Source: Toxotes chatareus
Lineage: Eukaryota > Chordata > Actinopteri > Toxotidae
Length of the DNA: 64,000 nucleotides
Direction: 5' to 3'
Assembly (NCBI GenBank): GCA_016801885.1
Contig: CM028889.1
Span: 6,363,501 to 6,427,500, forward strand
Shown here one piece after another: positions 12,338-22,596 of this stretch. The position numbers and the translations under genes were made by a program. The notes beneath the pieces were generated by a model. It worked only from the letters and a program-made list of their open reading frames with translations, had not been told where the DNA came from and did no database searches. Within the stretch, counting starts at the first letter, position 1. Each line of letters starts with the position of its first letter.

Positions 12338-12386
12338 AAAAAAAAAAAAAAAAACAAAAACAAAAACAAACAAACAAACAAACAAA
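12338..12386 (+). repeat. A-run passing into CAAA/CAAAAA repeats
   Basis: About 16 A residues followed by CAAAAA and then CAAA units. It lies inside the presumed foxq1 3' UTR. It might be the tail of an old retroposed sequence, but no body is recognisable upstream. Confidence 0.85.
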
Positions 12387-12459
12387 TATGGCGTGTTGTC
12401 TATATAGATCTAACTGTGTGGTGACCAAGCAAATAGTTGCTGTCATCGCAGGACATTCC

Positions 12460-12460
<1 letters not shown>

Positions 12461-12521
<61 letters not shown>

Positions 12522-12524
12522 TGT
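12461..12524 (+). repeat. GT microsatellite in foxq1 3' UTR
   Basis: About 31 GT units with one A interruption near the end, in the sense orientation of foxq1. In the mRNA it would be a long UG repeat, the known binding preference of TDP-43 and CELF-type RNA-binding proteins. Confidence 0.92.
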
Positions 12525-12788
12525 TAGAGGAGATATTCATGCATCCATGGTTCATTGGTCATTTCTACTGTTCTACTGACGGCAACCAAGCGCCATGTTG
12601 AAACATAAAACTATTCATCTATTTATATTTTCATGTTTGTATGACCTGCTGTATAAAATATTGTTGTAAATATAAAAATATTGACTGAGCTGCGATGAAA
12701 ATCACGTGGCTGCACTAGAAACGCATGGGGGGAAAATGGAAAAAACAGTTTCCCTGAGATTGATTCATGCATGCCTGGTATTTTTATG

Positions 12789-12794
12789 AATAAA
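12789..12794 (+). terminator. foxq1: Proximal polyadenylation signal candidate, foxq1
   Basis: AATAAA about 600 bp after the stop codon, directly followed by an A-run. It is in the right orientation to end a short foxq1 transcript, but the A-rich context makes chance occurrence plausible. Confidence 0.4.
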
Positions 12795-13118
12795 AAAAAA
12801 CGTGAAACAATGGGACCGTGATATTCATTGAGTAATTCACTGCACACATAAAGAGAAGGGGTGCTTGTCGGATCAGAGGCAGGTGTACAGAGGTGTGGTG
12901 GGGGCGGGAGTGAATGGGCCTCGCACCTGCTCACCAGCAGACACTCAAAAGGTAGATTTTACTGCAGACAGAGAAAAAAAGAAGGAAAGTGTTTGACTCA
13001 TTATCTTTTGAAAAATCCTAAATCCCAATCATCACAGTGAATATAAAAGAGTTAAACTTTCTATATGGCTTATTGCCTTAGGAATCATCTTCAGTACTGT
13101 TATGAACATGTATCTTTC

Positions 13119-13124
13119 AATAAA
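13119..13124 (+). terminator. foxq1: Distal polyadenylation signal candidate, foxq1
   Basis: AATAAA within TTTCAATAAAGATG, followed within 30 bp by a T-rich and then GTGTT-containing stretch that could serve as the downstream element. I consider it the better foxq1 end signal of the two. Confidence 0.5.
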
Positions 13125-13130
13125 GATGAA

Positions 13131-15479
13131 AGAAGATATTTTTTTCTCTGTGTTATAATCATTATGTTGTGGATTTATGAAACCAAACATGCAGCTGCAG
13201 CGGTGAAAGATTAGTCAGAGAAGAACATAACTTCTTACATAACAATACATCTCAGATGTGATGGAAATGTAATAAAATCTGACACATAGAAAAGGTTGTT
13301 TTTCTTTGGGTTTTTTGTTTGTTTGTTTGTTTTGAGAGCTCATCAGAAATGAAGGACGCGTTTGCTAAAATTATTGTTATATTTTGATCAAATTTTATAT
13401 GAACAGCTCATTGATATTAATATTTTTTCTCTTTTTACGCTTTATGTTCACAAAAAGTATATATATTTAAATGATTTGATGATAGAGTCGGTTCTGTGTC
13501 TTGGTCAGTGCGAATCCATTGCTAAAAAACTAAAAATAAATTAGAGACAATAAAAGAGGATTAAAATGTGAAATGTGTCCGCTCTCATCTGACATCAGAA
13601 AGGCTGTGATAATCACTAATTTGTTCCTTCAACAAAACACAGCCATCACTTTCGCTTATTTATGCCGGAACATGTTCAGATTTACATGCACACACAATAT
13701 TATCTTGTATATTACCTTAATCTGCGCACACAGTCCTGCAGGATGTTTACTGTTCGTGTCCGGTGGACGCTTCAGTTGCTCTCCGCGGTCCTGAAACACG
13801 GACCCGCAGACCCCAGCCTCGATACCTGCCTGTCCAGTGACCAGGTCTTCACTTCAAGCTCAAACGCTGTGGGTTTAATCGGTTTTCTGTAACGACAAGA
13901 AATCACCTTTTGATCCCGACCTACATTTGAAATAATGAAATTAAAATGGTGATTCGGTTAATTTCGGTTTAATTGTCTTCATTGACTCGGATTTCAAATG
14001 TACCGATTAGTCCTGTATATCAGTGTGTTTTGTAATGTTTAGTGTGACATAGTTCGGCCTCAGGCACTTTCAGGATCTGGAGCTTTCCTAGAATTAGGCC
14101 TGTTATAAATAGTCTGCTATTTACTCGGAATTGTAAGAGTGAATGTATAATTTACAATCAAGAGAATCCTGAGATGAAAAGGTGAAAGTTGCCCAGAAAA
14201 CAAAAATGGCCGAAGCCGATTAATTACTGAATATATTGTTCAATTTTAAGAAAAGCGAGTGAATTGTCTTGAGAAAACTGAGCGGAGCCTTTACATTTCA
14301 AACTGTTGAATAGATCAGGAAAGGCTTTTTTCACCTGCTTGTATATTACAGTTTTGAATTCCTCTGATGAAAGTTATTTTGACTGTAAAGCAGAATGAGG
14401 CGTTATATTACATTCACCTTAAGATTCAAGAACTAACCTCAGGATATAAATAAGCTTTGAACATTTGATTTGATAATACACACATAAAAATTAGCTTATG
14501 TGTTCATACTTTTCCTTATGCAGATAGAATCTCTTTGCATTTAAGCAGCAGCAGACTGGCTGAGATGAGTGTTTCCAGGGCGCACGGAGCAGTCTGACAG
14601 GTGACAGGTGAGACTCGCTCCTGTTTTCAGGGACAATGCTGCGACCTGCAGGTGAAACGCCAGAACAGCACACCTGTCTGTGGGGCCGTCACGTGTCTCT
14701 TCTCCTCTCAGCGTCCTTACTGTCGTGACGCGCATCCTTCATATTTGTAAACTTCCTCTGTATTTACATTTCAGCCGGCGTCTCTTTCGACCCCAGTCCA
14801 CATCACGCAGCCTGAGGAGGAACTCAGGCCTGTTCCAAAGCTGACCGTCTCGACGAATAAGGCCCACAGTGTTATGAAACCAAACTTTAAGGCAGGCACA
14901 ATGTTAGGAAGTCCAAACAGTCTGTCACTCCGGCAGACTGAACCGCGCCTGACCTCCCAGAGTCCCGGAGAGGCAGCTCCAAAGCTCCCGGCACCGCCAC
15001 AGGAAACACAGGCGGAGCGGCCAGGAGAAAACCAGAGCAGCCAAAAGAATATTAGATTACCGTTAAAAGGAGCCGAGCTCAGTGTGTGTTACTGTTCTAG
15101 TTGTTGTATTTTGTTTATTCCAGGCCTTGTTAAAACATAAGGACGATAAATACAAAAATATGAAACAATTAGACTACGATAGACTTTACTATTTTTTATT
15201 AACATTGTTTTTAAATTATTTGGGAACAGGCTTGCGTCTTAATATTAGTTGCTGATCGTTTTTGAAATAAATAATGTAAATAAAGGATTTTAAAAATATG
15301 TTCTCTATTCAATATGCCACATGGATATACGGTATAATGTAGGCCAAGACCATTTTATTTCAAAAAGGCCTGGAATGGGTTACCTGAGGTCAGACAGGCA
15401 GACAAACATTTTCCCAAAATCTAATCTATGCAATATTTTATGGGGATAAACAATAATCTCAGCCTAAATATGAAAACAA
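13131..15479. other. Intergenic, foxq1-foxf2, first part
   Basis: No exon recognised. TTTG repeats lie at about 13313-13332. Sequence from about 14540 to 15050 is more GC-rich and carries several open frames on both strands, none recognisable; it may be regulatory. The remainder is AT-rich. Confidence 0.4.
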
Positions 15480-15920
15480 ACAGAAGGGTTTATTATATAG
15501 GTTCATACGGGCCTCCAGCCGTGACTTGATTCCAAAGACAAACTCCACTATCAAAAACACCTCTGAATAGCTTTCGTGGTGGCCGCTGATCACTTGATAT
15601 TTCCAAAAGGCTAAATTAGGAGCTCGTATAATCTCGGTGCGTAAAAGCAGCCGGAGCGCCGTCTTCAAAGCGCTTCCAGAACAAAGATTCCCTCTGCAAG
15701 CCAAGGCATCCTGATCTCGGCGGGGGTCATAAGTTTTGATGTCGCAGGAAATTTCTGGGGCCGTTAAGAACCTCCAAAGTGCTCTGTGTGTCATGGTGGA
15801 AAATGATTTTATCCGCACATCCTTTGTTGTGTGCAAAGTGCAAAGGTTATTGTTGCTGGTTATTGTCTGGAAAATCCTCCCGGCTATATCTAAACTTAAA
15901 AAGGCTCTGACGGCAAACAC
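15480..15920. promoter_or_regulatory. Candidate conserved enhancer between foxq1 and foxf2
   Basis: A 440-bp repeat-free island with balanced composition in an otherwise AT-rich intergenic region. It stays open in one - strand frame for 155 codons and partly in a + strand frame, yet neither product resembles a known protein. Constraint on non-coding sequence is one possible reason for so few stops. It contains GTGCAAAGTGCAAAGG at 15831-15846, close to a nuclear-receptor (HNF4/COUP-TF-type) direct repeat. It also contains SOX-like ACAAAG and ATTGTT cores. It lies 1.7-2.2 kb upstream of the foxf2 start. Function is inferred. Confidence 0.33.
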
Positions 15921-17395
15921 GTGCACAGACAGTGATTACGTGAAATTAAATGTAAAAACGTGCGTTTTATGTTTAAGTTGATTGTGTTGTGGTCTATTTT
16001 CTTTCCCAAAACCCGCTTAGTGGAAGGCCTGTGGGAAAAAAAGACAATGAAATCAAATTTTAAAAAATTACACGGAAATATTAAATATGCATGACTGAAA
16101 AATAATAAAAGGAAATGCTGACAAACATGCACAGCACAACCAAAGAGCTCACAGTTTATCGATGACCAGAAAACTGCTTTTTGTTGTTCTTCAGATCCCA
16201 ATGATCTCCGCTCCATCGCACCACGGATGTTGATATTATCTTTATAGGATATATAACTCCATCTTGTTGGACAAATCTGTGTGTGATGTCTCCATAGGGG
16301 AGGAAACTGTCGACGCCCGCTCGCCTAATTTCGCTTTTCTCTCTCTAATGAACGTGGGGCCCATGGGACCGGCTCTGGCCCGGGGCGGTAAGCTGACACT
16401 GGCGCGCTGTGTGTGGTATCCAGGGCCGGGCTTGATGGAAAAAGCCTGCTTCCACTCATGTCAAAGTCATTTACTCAGCGCAACCCCCCGCTTACACACG
16501 CACGGTAAAGACCACCACCTCTCCATCTCTCACACTCCTCGCCCCAGTCCGGCACCGCGACAGTTTGTTTTTGTTATCCTCTGGACCAGTTTGGGAGGAA
16601 ATTATGAGCAAAATCATACAAATAACACAAGATGATGCATTTTTCATTGCTCAACCACGATGCGTTTTGGTATTATCTGTAGCAGATATCATGTAGGCCC
16701 GTGAGAATGTTTTGAACATCAGGGTTTCGATTGCACGCTGGACCTTTTACACACATTGTAGTGGTTTATTCGTGTCAGGAAAATGTATGATCTGTGGCAC
16801 ATCGGGCTGAAATCACAGCTTCGTACATATAGGACCAGAGGGGAAAGAGCTCGTTTTTTAACTTGTGCGGCTGGCGTGTGGCGCTGTTGATTGGGATGTC
16901 TGGGGGAGGTTTGATAGATGGCTTAATTGCGTGTAGTCCGAACTTGGAGAGAGGGGGTGGGAGGGGAAGACAGAAGACAAGGAGAGTAGAGAATAGTGGG
17001 CTTTAACGCTGCTGAGAACGGTAAGTGGACTTGGGCCAGATTTGGCAAGAGGGGGGGGCGGCTCTATTCGTCACTGATTTCAGGGAGATTTGCAGGCGCA
17101 GTGTGCGGATGAGGAGAAGGGGTGGGGGGCTCTCGAAGAGGGAAGAAAGATCTATGAAATGATAGGTGGTCGAGCTTTGTTTGGCTGGACTGTGGAGCGC
17201 AATAAGTCGAGGGGTTTTCGTGTTTCCTCCACTTGAAAGATTATCAAGGCGGTCGATGGCCACCCCGCGCGCCACACAGCACCACTTTGCGGTGATACCC
17301 AGTGGAGCCCCTGAGACGAGCTAAAGCCCTGGACACTCAGTCTCCTGTGGACAACCAGCTCCCCCCACTCTCTCTTCCTCTTCCTCTCTCTGTCA
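15921..17395. other. foxf2: foxf2 upstream region
   Basis: GC content rises toward foxf2 (from about 16300). There are G-rich runs near 17051-17061, and CT-rich sequence at 17365-17392 on the + strand. No coding exon is recognised. The region probably contains the distal part of the foxf2 promoter; the transcription start is not determinable by eye. Confidence 0.4.
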
Positions 17396-17464
17396 GTGCG
17401 TACCCGCCGTGCGTTCTTCATGCGTCAAGGGAGCACCGTGCGTAACGGGAAAGTCGTGCGTAAC
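17396..17464 (+). promoter_or_regulatory. foxf2: Cluster of GTGCGTA motifs before foxf2
   Basis: Four copies of GTGCGT(A/T) in 69 bp, at 17396-17402, 17409-17415, 17438-17446 and 17456-17464. The last two are GTGCGTAAC. A related ATGCGTCA lies at 17420-17427. The cluster sits 170-240 bp upstream of the foxf2 start codon, in the promoter or 5' UTR. The core resembles bZIP (C/EBP/CREB-type) half-sites, but the cognate factor is uncertain. Confidence 0.55.
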
Positions 17465-17635
17465 TGGAGACAGATTTCACTCCATTTTGCGCTGGGATAC
17501 TGAGGACCACTGGCAGTGTAACGCTCACTTGCAAGGACACTGATCCGCTGGATCGACATATTTCTCTTCTGAAACATCTCCCAGCTCGTCTTTTATCCCT
17601 CCCTCTCTTCTCTCTACGCCAGTCGTACGTCAGAC

Positions 17636-18611
17636 ATGACGACCGAGACCCCTCAGCAGCAGCTGGACCCTCCGCCTCCTCTGAGATCCAGCCCGGCGTC
17701 CGGCGTCCTGCACCCCGCCATGCTGAGCCCACAACCCGCCACAGAAAGCTCGTCCACCGCTGTCAAAGGGAAAAAGACGAGCTCTGGTTTGAGGCGACCG
17801 GAAAAGCCGCCGTATTCCTACATTGCTCTCATCGTTATGGCAATTCAGAGCTCCCCCACCAAACGACTGACACTCAGTGAGATCTATCAGTTTCTCCAGG
17901 CTCGCTTCCCATTCTTCAGAGGCTCATATCAGGGCTGGAAGAATTCAGTCCGGCATAATCTTTCACTCAACGAGTGCTTCATCAAGCTGCCCAAAGGGCT
18001 GGGCAGGCCTGGGAAAGGCCACTACTGGACCATCGATCCGGGCAGTGAGTTCATGTTCGAGGAGGGCTCGTTTCGTCGCAGACCCAGAGGCTTCAGAAGA
18101 AAATGTCAAGCTCTGAAACCCATGTATCGGATGATGAACGGCATAGGATTCGGCACCTCCATTCTTCCACAGAGCTTTGATTTCCAGGCTCCATCCGCGA
18201 CCCTTGCCTGTCACAGCAACAGCTACAATTTGGACATGATGAGCAATTCGATGGCCGGAGGGTACGACGGGCTCAGCGGCGGCCACCACGTGCCCCATAT
18301 GTCCCCGAGCCCAGGCTCCACATACATGGCGAGCTGTCCCGTGCCACCTAACGGGGAGTATGGACCGGACAGCAGCAGCAGCCCCGTTCCGTCCTCTCCA
18401 GCCATGGCCAGCGCGCTGGACGGCCACTCCCCGTACGCCAGTACATCCGCACACTGGGCGTCCTCCGGCGCGTCCCCTTACATCAAGCAGCAGCCTCTAG
18501 CCTCCAGCAGCCCCGCATCCTCCGGTTTACACTCCGGCATGTCGCCTTACTCCCTGGAGCAGAGTTATCTACACCAGAACGGCAGGGACAGCCACTCCAC
18601 CGACATCTCAG
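17636..18611 (+). CDS. foxf2: Forkhead box protein F2, coding exon 1
   Basis: Exon 1 encodes residues 1-325 and the first base of codon 326 of a 382-residue FOXF2. A Pro/Ser-rich N-terminus precedes the winged-helix domain at about 55-152. The domain starts at PEKPPYSYIALIVMAIQSSP, has recognition helix NSVRHNLSLNECF (103-115), and ends in RRRPRGFRRKCQALKPMYRMMNG, a FOXF hallmark. A Ser/Pro/Gly-rich activation region follows. The donor is CTCAG/GTACC after base 18611. If the intron were retained, the frame would stop at 18640 after nine extra codons, removing the conserved C-terminus. FOXF2 acts in mesenchyme, pericytes and smooth muscle, and neural crest-derived tissue, largely under Hedgehog input. 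The a/b teleost copy is not resolved. Confidence 0.95.
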
Positions 18612-20488
18612 GTACCACAAACTCCCGTTGGCGACGATGAACCACATCTAATGCCTCTGGGAGTTCAAATAAAAATGAATGAATAAATAAAAACACACGA
18701 CAATAACCCTCACAGGATGTCCACCTTATATGCAAGATAGGCCCAAGCTGCAAGATGCAAACCAATGATTTCTATCTGCAGCAGAGGCCTGTGACAATTT
18801 AAAGATGTTTTTTTAAAGACTGAAAAAAAAAAAAAACCAACTACGAATCTTATATTTCATTAACATAACTAATATTGAAAATCAGGATCGCAGGATTTAT
18901 TTGAAAGACTAAACAATGCCAAAGGAGAGTTTACGCATTTGTTGTACAGCGTCTTTTAAAAAATAAATTTCAAATTTGATACGAACAGTTTCAATTATAT
19001 AGTTTAATTATATTTTCTCCTCTTTGTTTCAGTCTAATGGTTTACTCACCTAAACGTGCGAGTTACAAAACTATTTAACAACAGTTGAATTCATTATACT
19101 GAATAATAAAGTTGCATTGAATGTTTATTGGACCGTAAAGCCCACCCAAGACCATGCACTGCCAAGCTTGTTAGTTTTCCAAATGATTTTAAAGTCAATA
19201 AATTAATAACATACTGACTCTAAAGGCTGATATTAGTCATTTAATGCGCGCTTTGCAGAAAACGCCCTAAATCACTTTGCTTTCACTCTTCTCTATTTTT
19301 CCAAATTAACAGATTAAGAAAAAAACTGCCGTTTTGTGATCGCGGTCTTAATGCACCTCCCCAGTTCACGGTCATTTACTTTAACATAACACACTGAGGC
19401 TTTACTAAAGTCTGGGGATTTCACCGAGCCGAGTAACCCATGCTGGAGCCCGAAAGGGTCCCAGAGGTTAACTAAACAAAGACTGTGCAGGTCGGACCAC
19501 ACCGGCGGAGGATTTCAACCACGGCGTATCCACAAGAGACGGAAGGCCCTGTTAAACTTTACGCAGCGTCTTAATTGAGCCTGTACGGAGGGTAAAGGCG
19601 ATGGGCTGTACGGTGCGGGGTCGGTAACAGTACTGTCAGTCAGAGCCGGCTGTGTGTTGTGTGTGAGAACGGGCGCAGGGCAGCGAGCTGTGGCCCGGAG
19701 GATAAAGCCTGCTGTCTTCCCCAGAAAAAACACGGTCACATCTGGAGTCCTTATGACCTTGACGAAGCCGCAGCCTCCCCATTTATTTTTCTGTTTCTGG
19801 AAAGAGAGGCTCACTCACAGACACAAAATGACGGTCACAGAATCGGATTTAAATACTCTCTCAAGTCTGAGCTTCTCCGTGGAAAATAACCCCCACAGAT
19901 GATTGATAGAGGGAACAAATGTAAAAAAAAAAAAAATAAAAGCATTAAATTGCCTGCCTATTAAAATACAGATTAACCGGGAAATGATTGCGCTGTCACC
20001 TGGTGGGAGGTGCATATAAGGCAAATATCCAACAATTATTATTGAAACAATAAGTTCTTTCTGCTCTTATATAAAGAAATAGTTCATTTGAGCTGTAAAG
20101 GAATCCTTAAAGATGTGAGGCAAGTTTCCTGGATCTTTACAGTTCTATAGATAATTATTAATTCACCAAAACAAGGCCTCATCCGCTCTCCTCTGTCAGC
20201 TTTGTTAATTTTACAGCCTGTGACAGGTTTAGGGTGACTTTTGTGTTCTGAAACAAACAGGGCTATTTTATACTTTATTTTGAAGGTATTTTACGTGTAA
20301 AAACATTCATTTCTGGTCAAAACAAATTATCTTTACCTCCCACGCACTGTTTTTGTGCAGAATAATTTCACACAAACCTTAGTTTAAGAAGCTCAAAATA
20401 AAAAATAAAAAAAATATTGGACTAATTTAATGATGTCTGCCTCTAGTTGTTTGCATGTATTTAATTTCTCCTCTCTTTCCCTCCACAG
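18612..20488 (+). other. foxf2: foxf2 intron 1
   Basis: 1,877-bp intron bounded by GT (18612-18613) and a strong pyrimidine tract plus ACAG (ending 20488). The single intron at this place agrees with vertebrate FOXF2. GC-richer sequence at about 19320-19800 stands out from AT-rich surroundings and might hold an intronic element. Short open frames there are not recognisable. Confidence 0.85.
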
Positions 20489-20661
20489 TGGGGATTCCTC
20501 GTTATCAGAGCCATTCCTCGGTGTGCGACAGGAAAGATTTTGTGTTGAACTTTAACGGCATCTCGTCCTTCCACCCCTCGGCTGGCGGATCCTACTATCA
20601 CCATCACCACCATCACCACCCCCAGAGCGTGTGTCAGGACATCAAACCCTGCGTCATGTGA
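20489..20661 (+). CDS. foxf2: Forkhead box protein F2, coding exon 2
   Basis: Exon 2 completes foxf2: codon 326 (Val) is formed from G of exon 1 and TG here. It encodes GIPRYQSHSSVCDRKDFVLN, then NFNGISSFHPSAGGSYY, a run of seven His (363-369) and the ending SVCQDIKPCVM, followed by TGA. This C-terminal block is highly conserved in FOXF proteins and contributes to transcriptional activation. The His run is longer than the four I recall in mammals. Joined length is 1,149 bp including the stop (976 + 173), giving 382 residues. Confidence 0.95.
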
Positions 20662-21230
20662 GCTCTAATGTCACTGCGGACTTCAGACTAGAGAGGCACA
20701 GACGGCCACAGTCAAACTGCAGGTCCGTCACATCAGAACAAAAAAAGAAAAAAACAAAAACAAAAAAACGGACTTTTTAAATTTTCTCTCGCATTTTTTT
20801 TTTAATTTCGGAGGATTCATACCAGGATGTGTGTCACATGTTTGCCTCCTCCATGCAGCCAAAGTAATTTTTTTTTTTTTTTTTTTTTTTTTTTCTTTCG
20901 GTTGGACTTCAGAAAACTATGCATTGAAGGAAATGAATGAAGAAAACCCAGATGCCTTTAAAGAAACCACTTTGCCTATATGAACCCAGACAAGCGTTTT
21001 CTTCTTCCAAATAAGTTTCAGAAACACGACTTTTTAATGTGTTTGCTCTTGTAACACGTGCAAACCAATTGTATTCTTTGTACCTATGTTCTATCGTATT
21101 AGAGTAACTACACACACGACGCTTTAGGCTAACGTGAACTGCAACAAACCTTGCACTTATTGTATAATCCTTTGCCAACTTTTTGTCTTGTAAAAGGTTT
21201 CAATAAAGCTGAAACATATTTTAGGCTACA
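20662..21230 (+). other. foxf2: foxf2 3' UTR
   Basis: Non-coding sequence after the stop, with A-rich (20740-20768) and T-rich runs, including about 27 T at 20868-20894. It ends just beyond the AATAAA at 21202-21207. Confidence 0.7.
21202..21207 (+). terminator. foxf2: foxf2 polyadenylation signal
   Basis: AATAAA in TTTCAATAAAGCTG, 540 bp after the foxf2 stop, with a T-rich stretch downstream. It is the only well-placed signal in the region. Confidence 0.7.
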
Positions 21231-21395
21231 TTCAGACTTCTGTCCTTCCATGCAAATTCACGTCTGTCATGTGGAAAACGCATTTAATTCGCATTAAAAG
21301 CGGGAGATACTGAGCCTGAATATGGCAGAAACACATGTTACAGATACATTTTGTATATTGTCATCAGGCTGCTTACAAATTTCCAGTATGGTCAG

Positions 21396-21872
21396 CAGAG
21401 GTGGAGAGCAACTAAGTAGATTTACTCAGTTGGAGACACTGAGTAAATGTGCTCACTTGAACTCCACTGCATGTATCTGACAGCTGGAGTTACTTTGCAG
21501 ATTAAGATTTAACAAACAAAAGCTATCATCAGTTTGTATTTTCTTAAACATGGTTATAGATTTAACTACCTCACAGTAGAATTCTTTAACTTGTCTCACT
21601 TGCAAACAGCTATATTAAAATACTGCAAAAAAATGCATCAGTAATTATAATAAAAATAAAATATGTATATATATATATACACAATAGTGTAAGGCTGACA
21701 GGGCATAATGGCTGTTGCATAATTAATACTTTAAGTACATTTTGCTGTTAATACTTATGTCATTTTATTTCTGTGCTTGAAATCAAGACTTTGACTTATT
21801 ATGGAGTATCTTTAAACTGCAGTGTTGCTACTTCTACTTGAGTAAAGGATCTGAACAATTCTTCCACCACTG
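21396..21872. mobile_element. Short non-autonomous hAT-like transposon, copy 1
   Basis: A 477-bp element with no coding capacity. Its left end CAGAGGTGGAGAGCAACTAAG and right end (complement CAGTGGTGGAAGAATTGTTC) are imperfect terminal inverted repeats of a CAGTGGTGGAAGAAGTA-type family that I recognise from many fish genomes. It is flanked by ATGGTCAG (21388-21395) and ATGGTCAC (21873-21880), 7 of 8 bases identical, as expected for the 8-bp target duplication of hAT elements. It lies 190 bp beyond the foxf2 polyadenylation signal. Confidence 0.75.
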
Positions 21873-22144
21873 ATGGTCACATTTTGAATCAGTATCATTC
21901 TCTCAAATTCATGACATTCAACAACAAAGGCACAGGTGTGACGACCTTGTGTGCAACATGTCTCCAAAATTGTTGCTTGAATCTTAGTTTTCAGTTTGTT
22001 TGTTTGTTTATTTTTATTTTTTTTTAATTTTTAAAAAATCATCCCAGCCATGATTTTCATTTTTACGAAGGTTTAAGAGTTAAAGTTGTGTAACTTCATC
22101 AGTTTTTGTTTTGGTGTGTTGCTGTGAATCTAATGGAGGTGTTG

Positions 22145-22596
22145 CAGTGGTGCAAGAAGTATTTAGATCCTTTACTTAAAGTAAAAGTAGACACACAACT
22201 ACATATAAATACTCCATTGCAAGTCAAAGATTATTATTTAAAAATACACACGTATCATCAAGAAATTGAACTTAAAGGATCAAATGTAAAAGTCCCTGCC
22301 ACTGTTATATTACGATTGTCATTACTGACTGATTAACATGTAAACAGCATTTTAATGTTTCATTTGGTTGAAGTGGAGTTTAATCTGAGGATTAAGATTT
22401 TTATTTTATAAAATCAATTTGTTTTGTATGTGAAATCTATATCTGCAAAGTCACTGCTGTTGTCAGATTAACGGAGTAAAAAATATAATTTTTCACACTG
22501 AAATGTGGTGGAGTGGAAGCATAAAGTCGCGTATCAAGGAAATACTCAAGTGAAGTACCAGCACTTGCAAATGTTCTTAGTTATTTGCCATGATTG
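22145..22596. mobile_element. Short non-autonomous hAT-like transposon, copy 2
   Basis: The left end CAGTGGTGCAAGAAGTATTT followed by AGATCCTTTACTTAAAGTAA is a clear match to the same family as the element at 21396. The right end is eroded, but AGGTGTTG (22137-22144) and GGGTGTTG (22597-22604) match at 7 of 8 bases and plausibly mark the target duplication. The internal sequence differs from copy 1, so the two are separate insertions, not one duplicated segment. Confidence 0.65.

Larger units (their letters stand above)
12192..13130 (+). other. foxq1: foxq1 3' UTR (probable extent)
   Basis: AT-rich sequence without coding potential after the stop. Two AATAAA signals are present, at 12789-12794 (followed by an A-run) and 13119-13124, so short and long transcript ends are both possible. 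It contains an A/CAAA run and a long GT tract, annotated separately. Confidence 0.55.

Noticed and set aside
17963..18454. 163-codon - strand frame across foxf2 exon 1
   Set aside because: Shadow of the conserved forkhead coding sequence.
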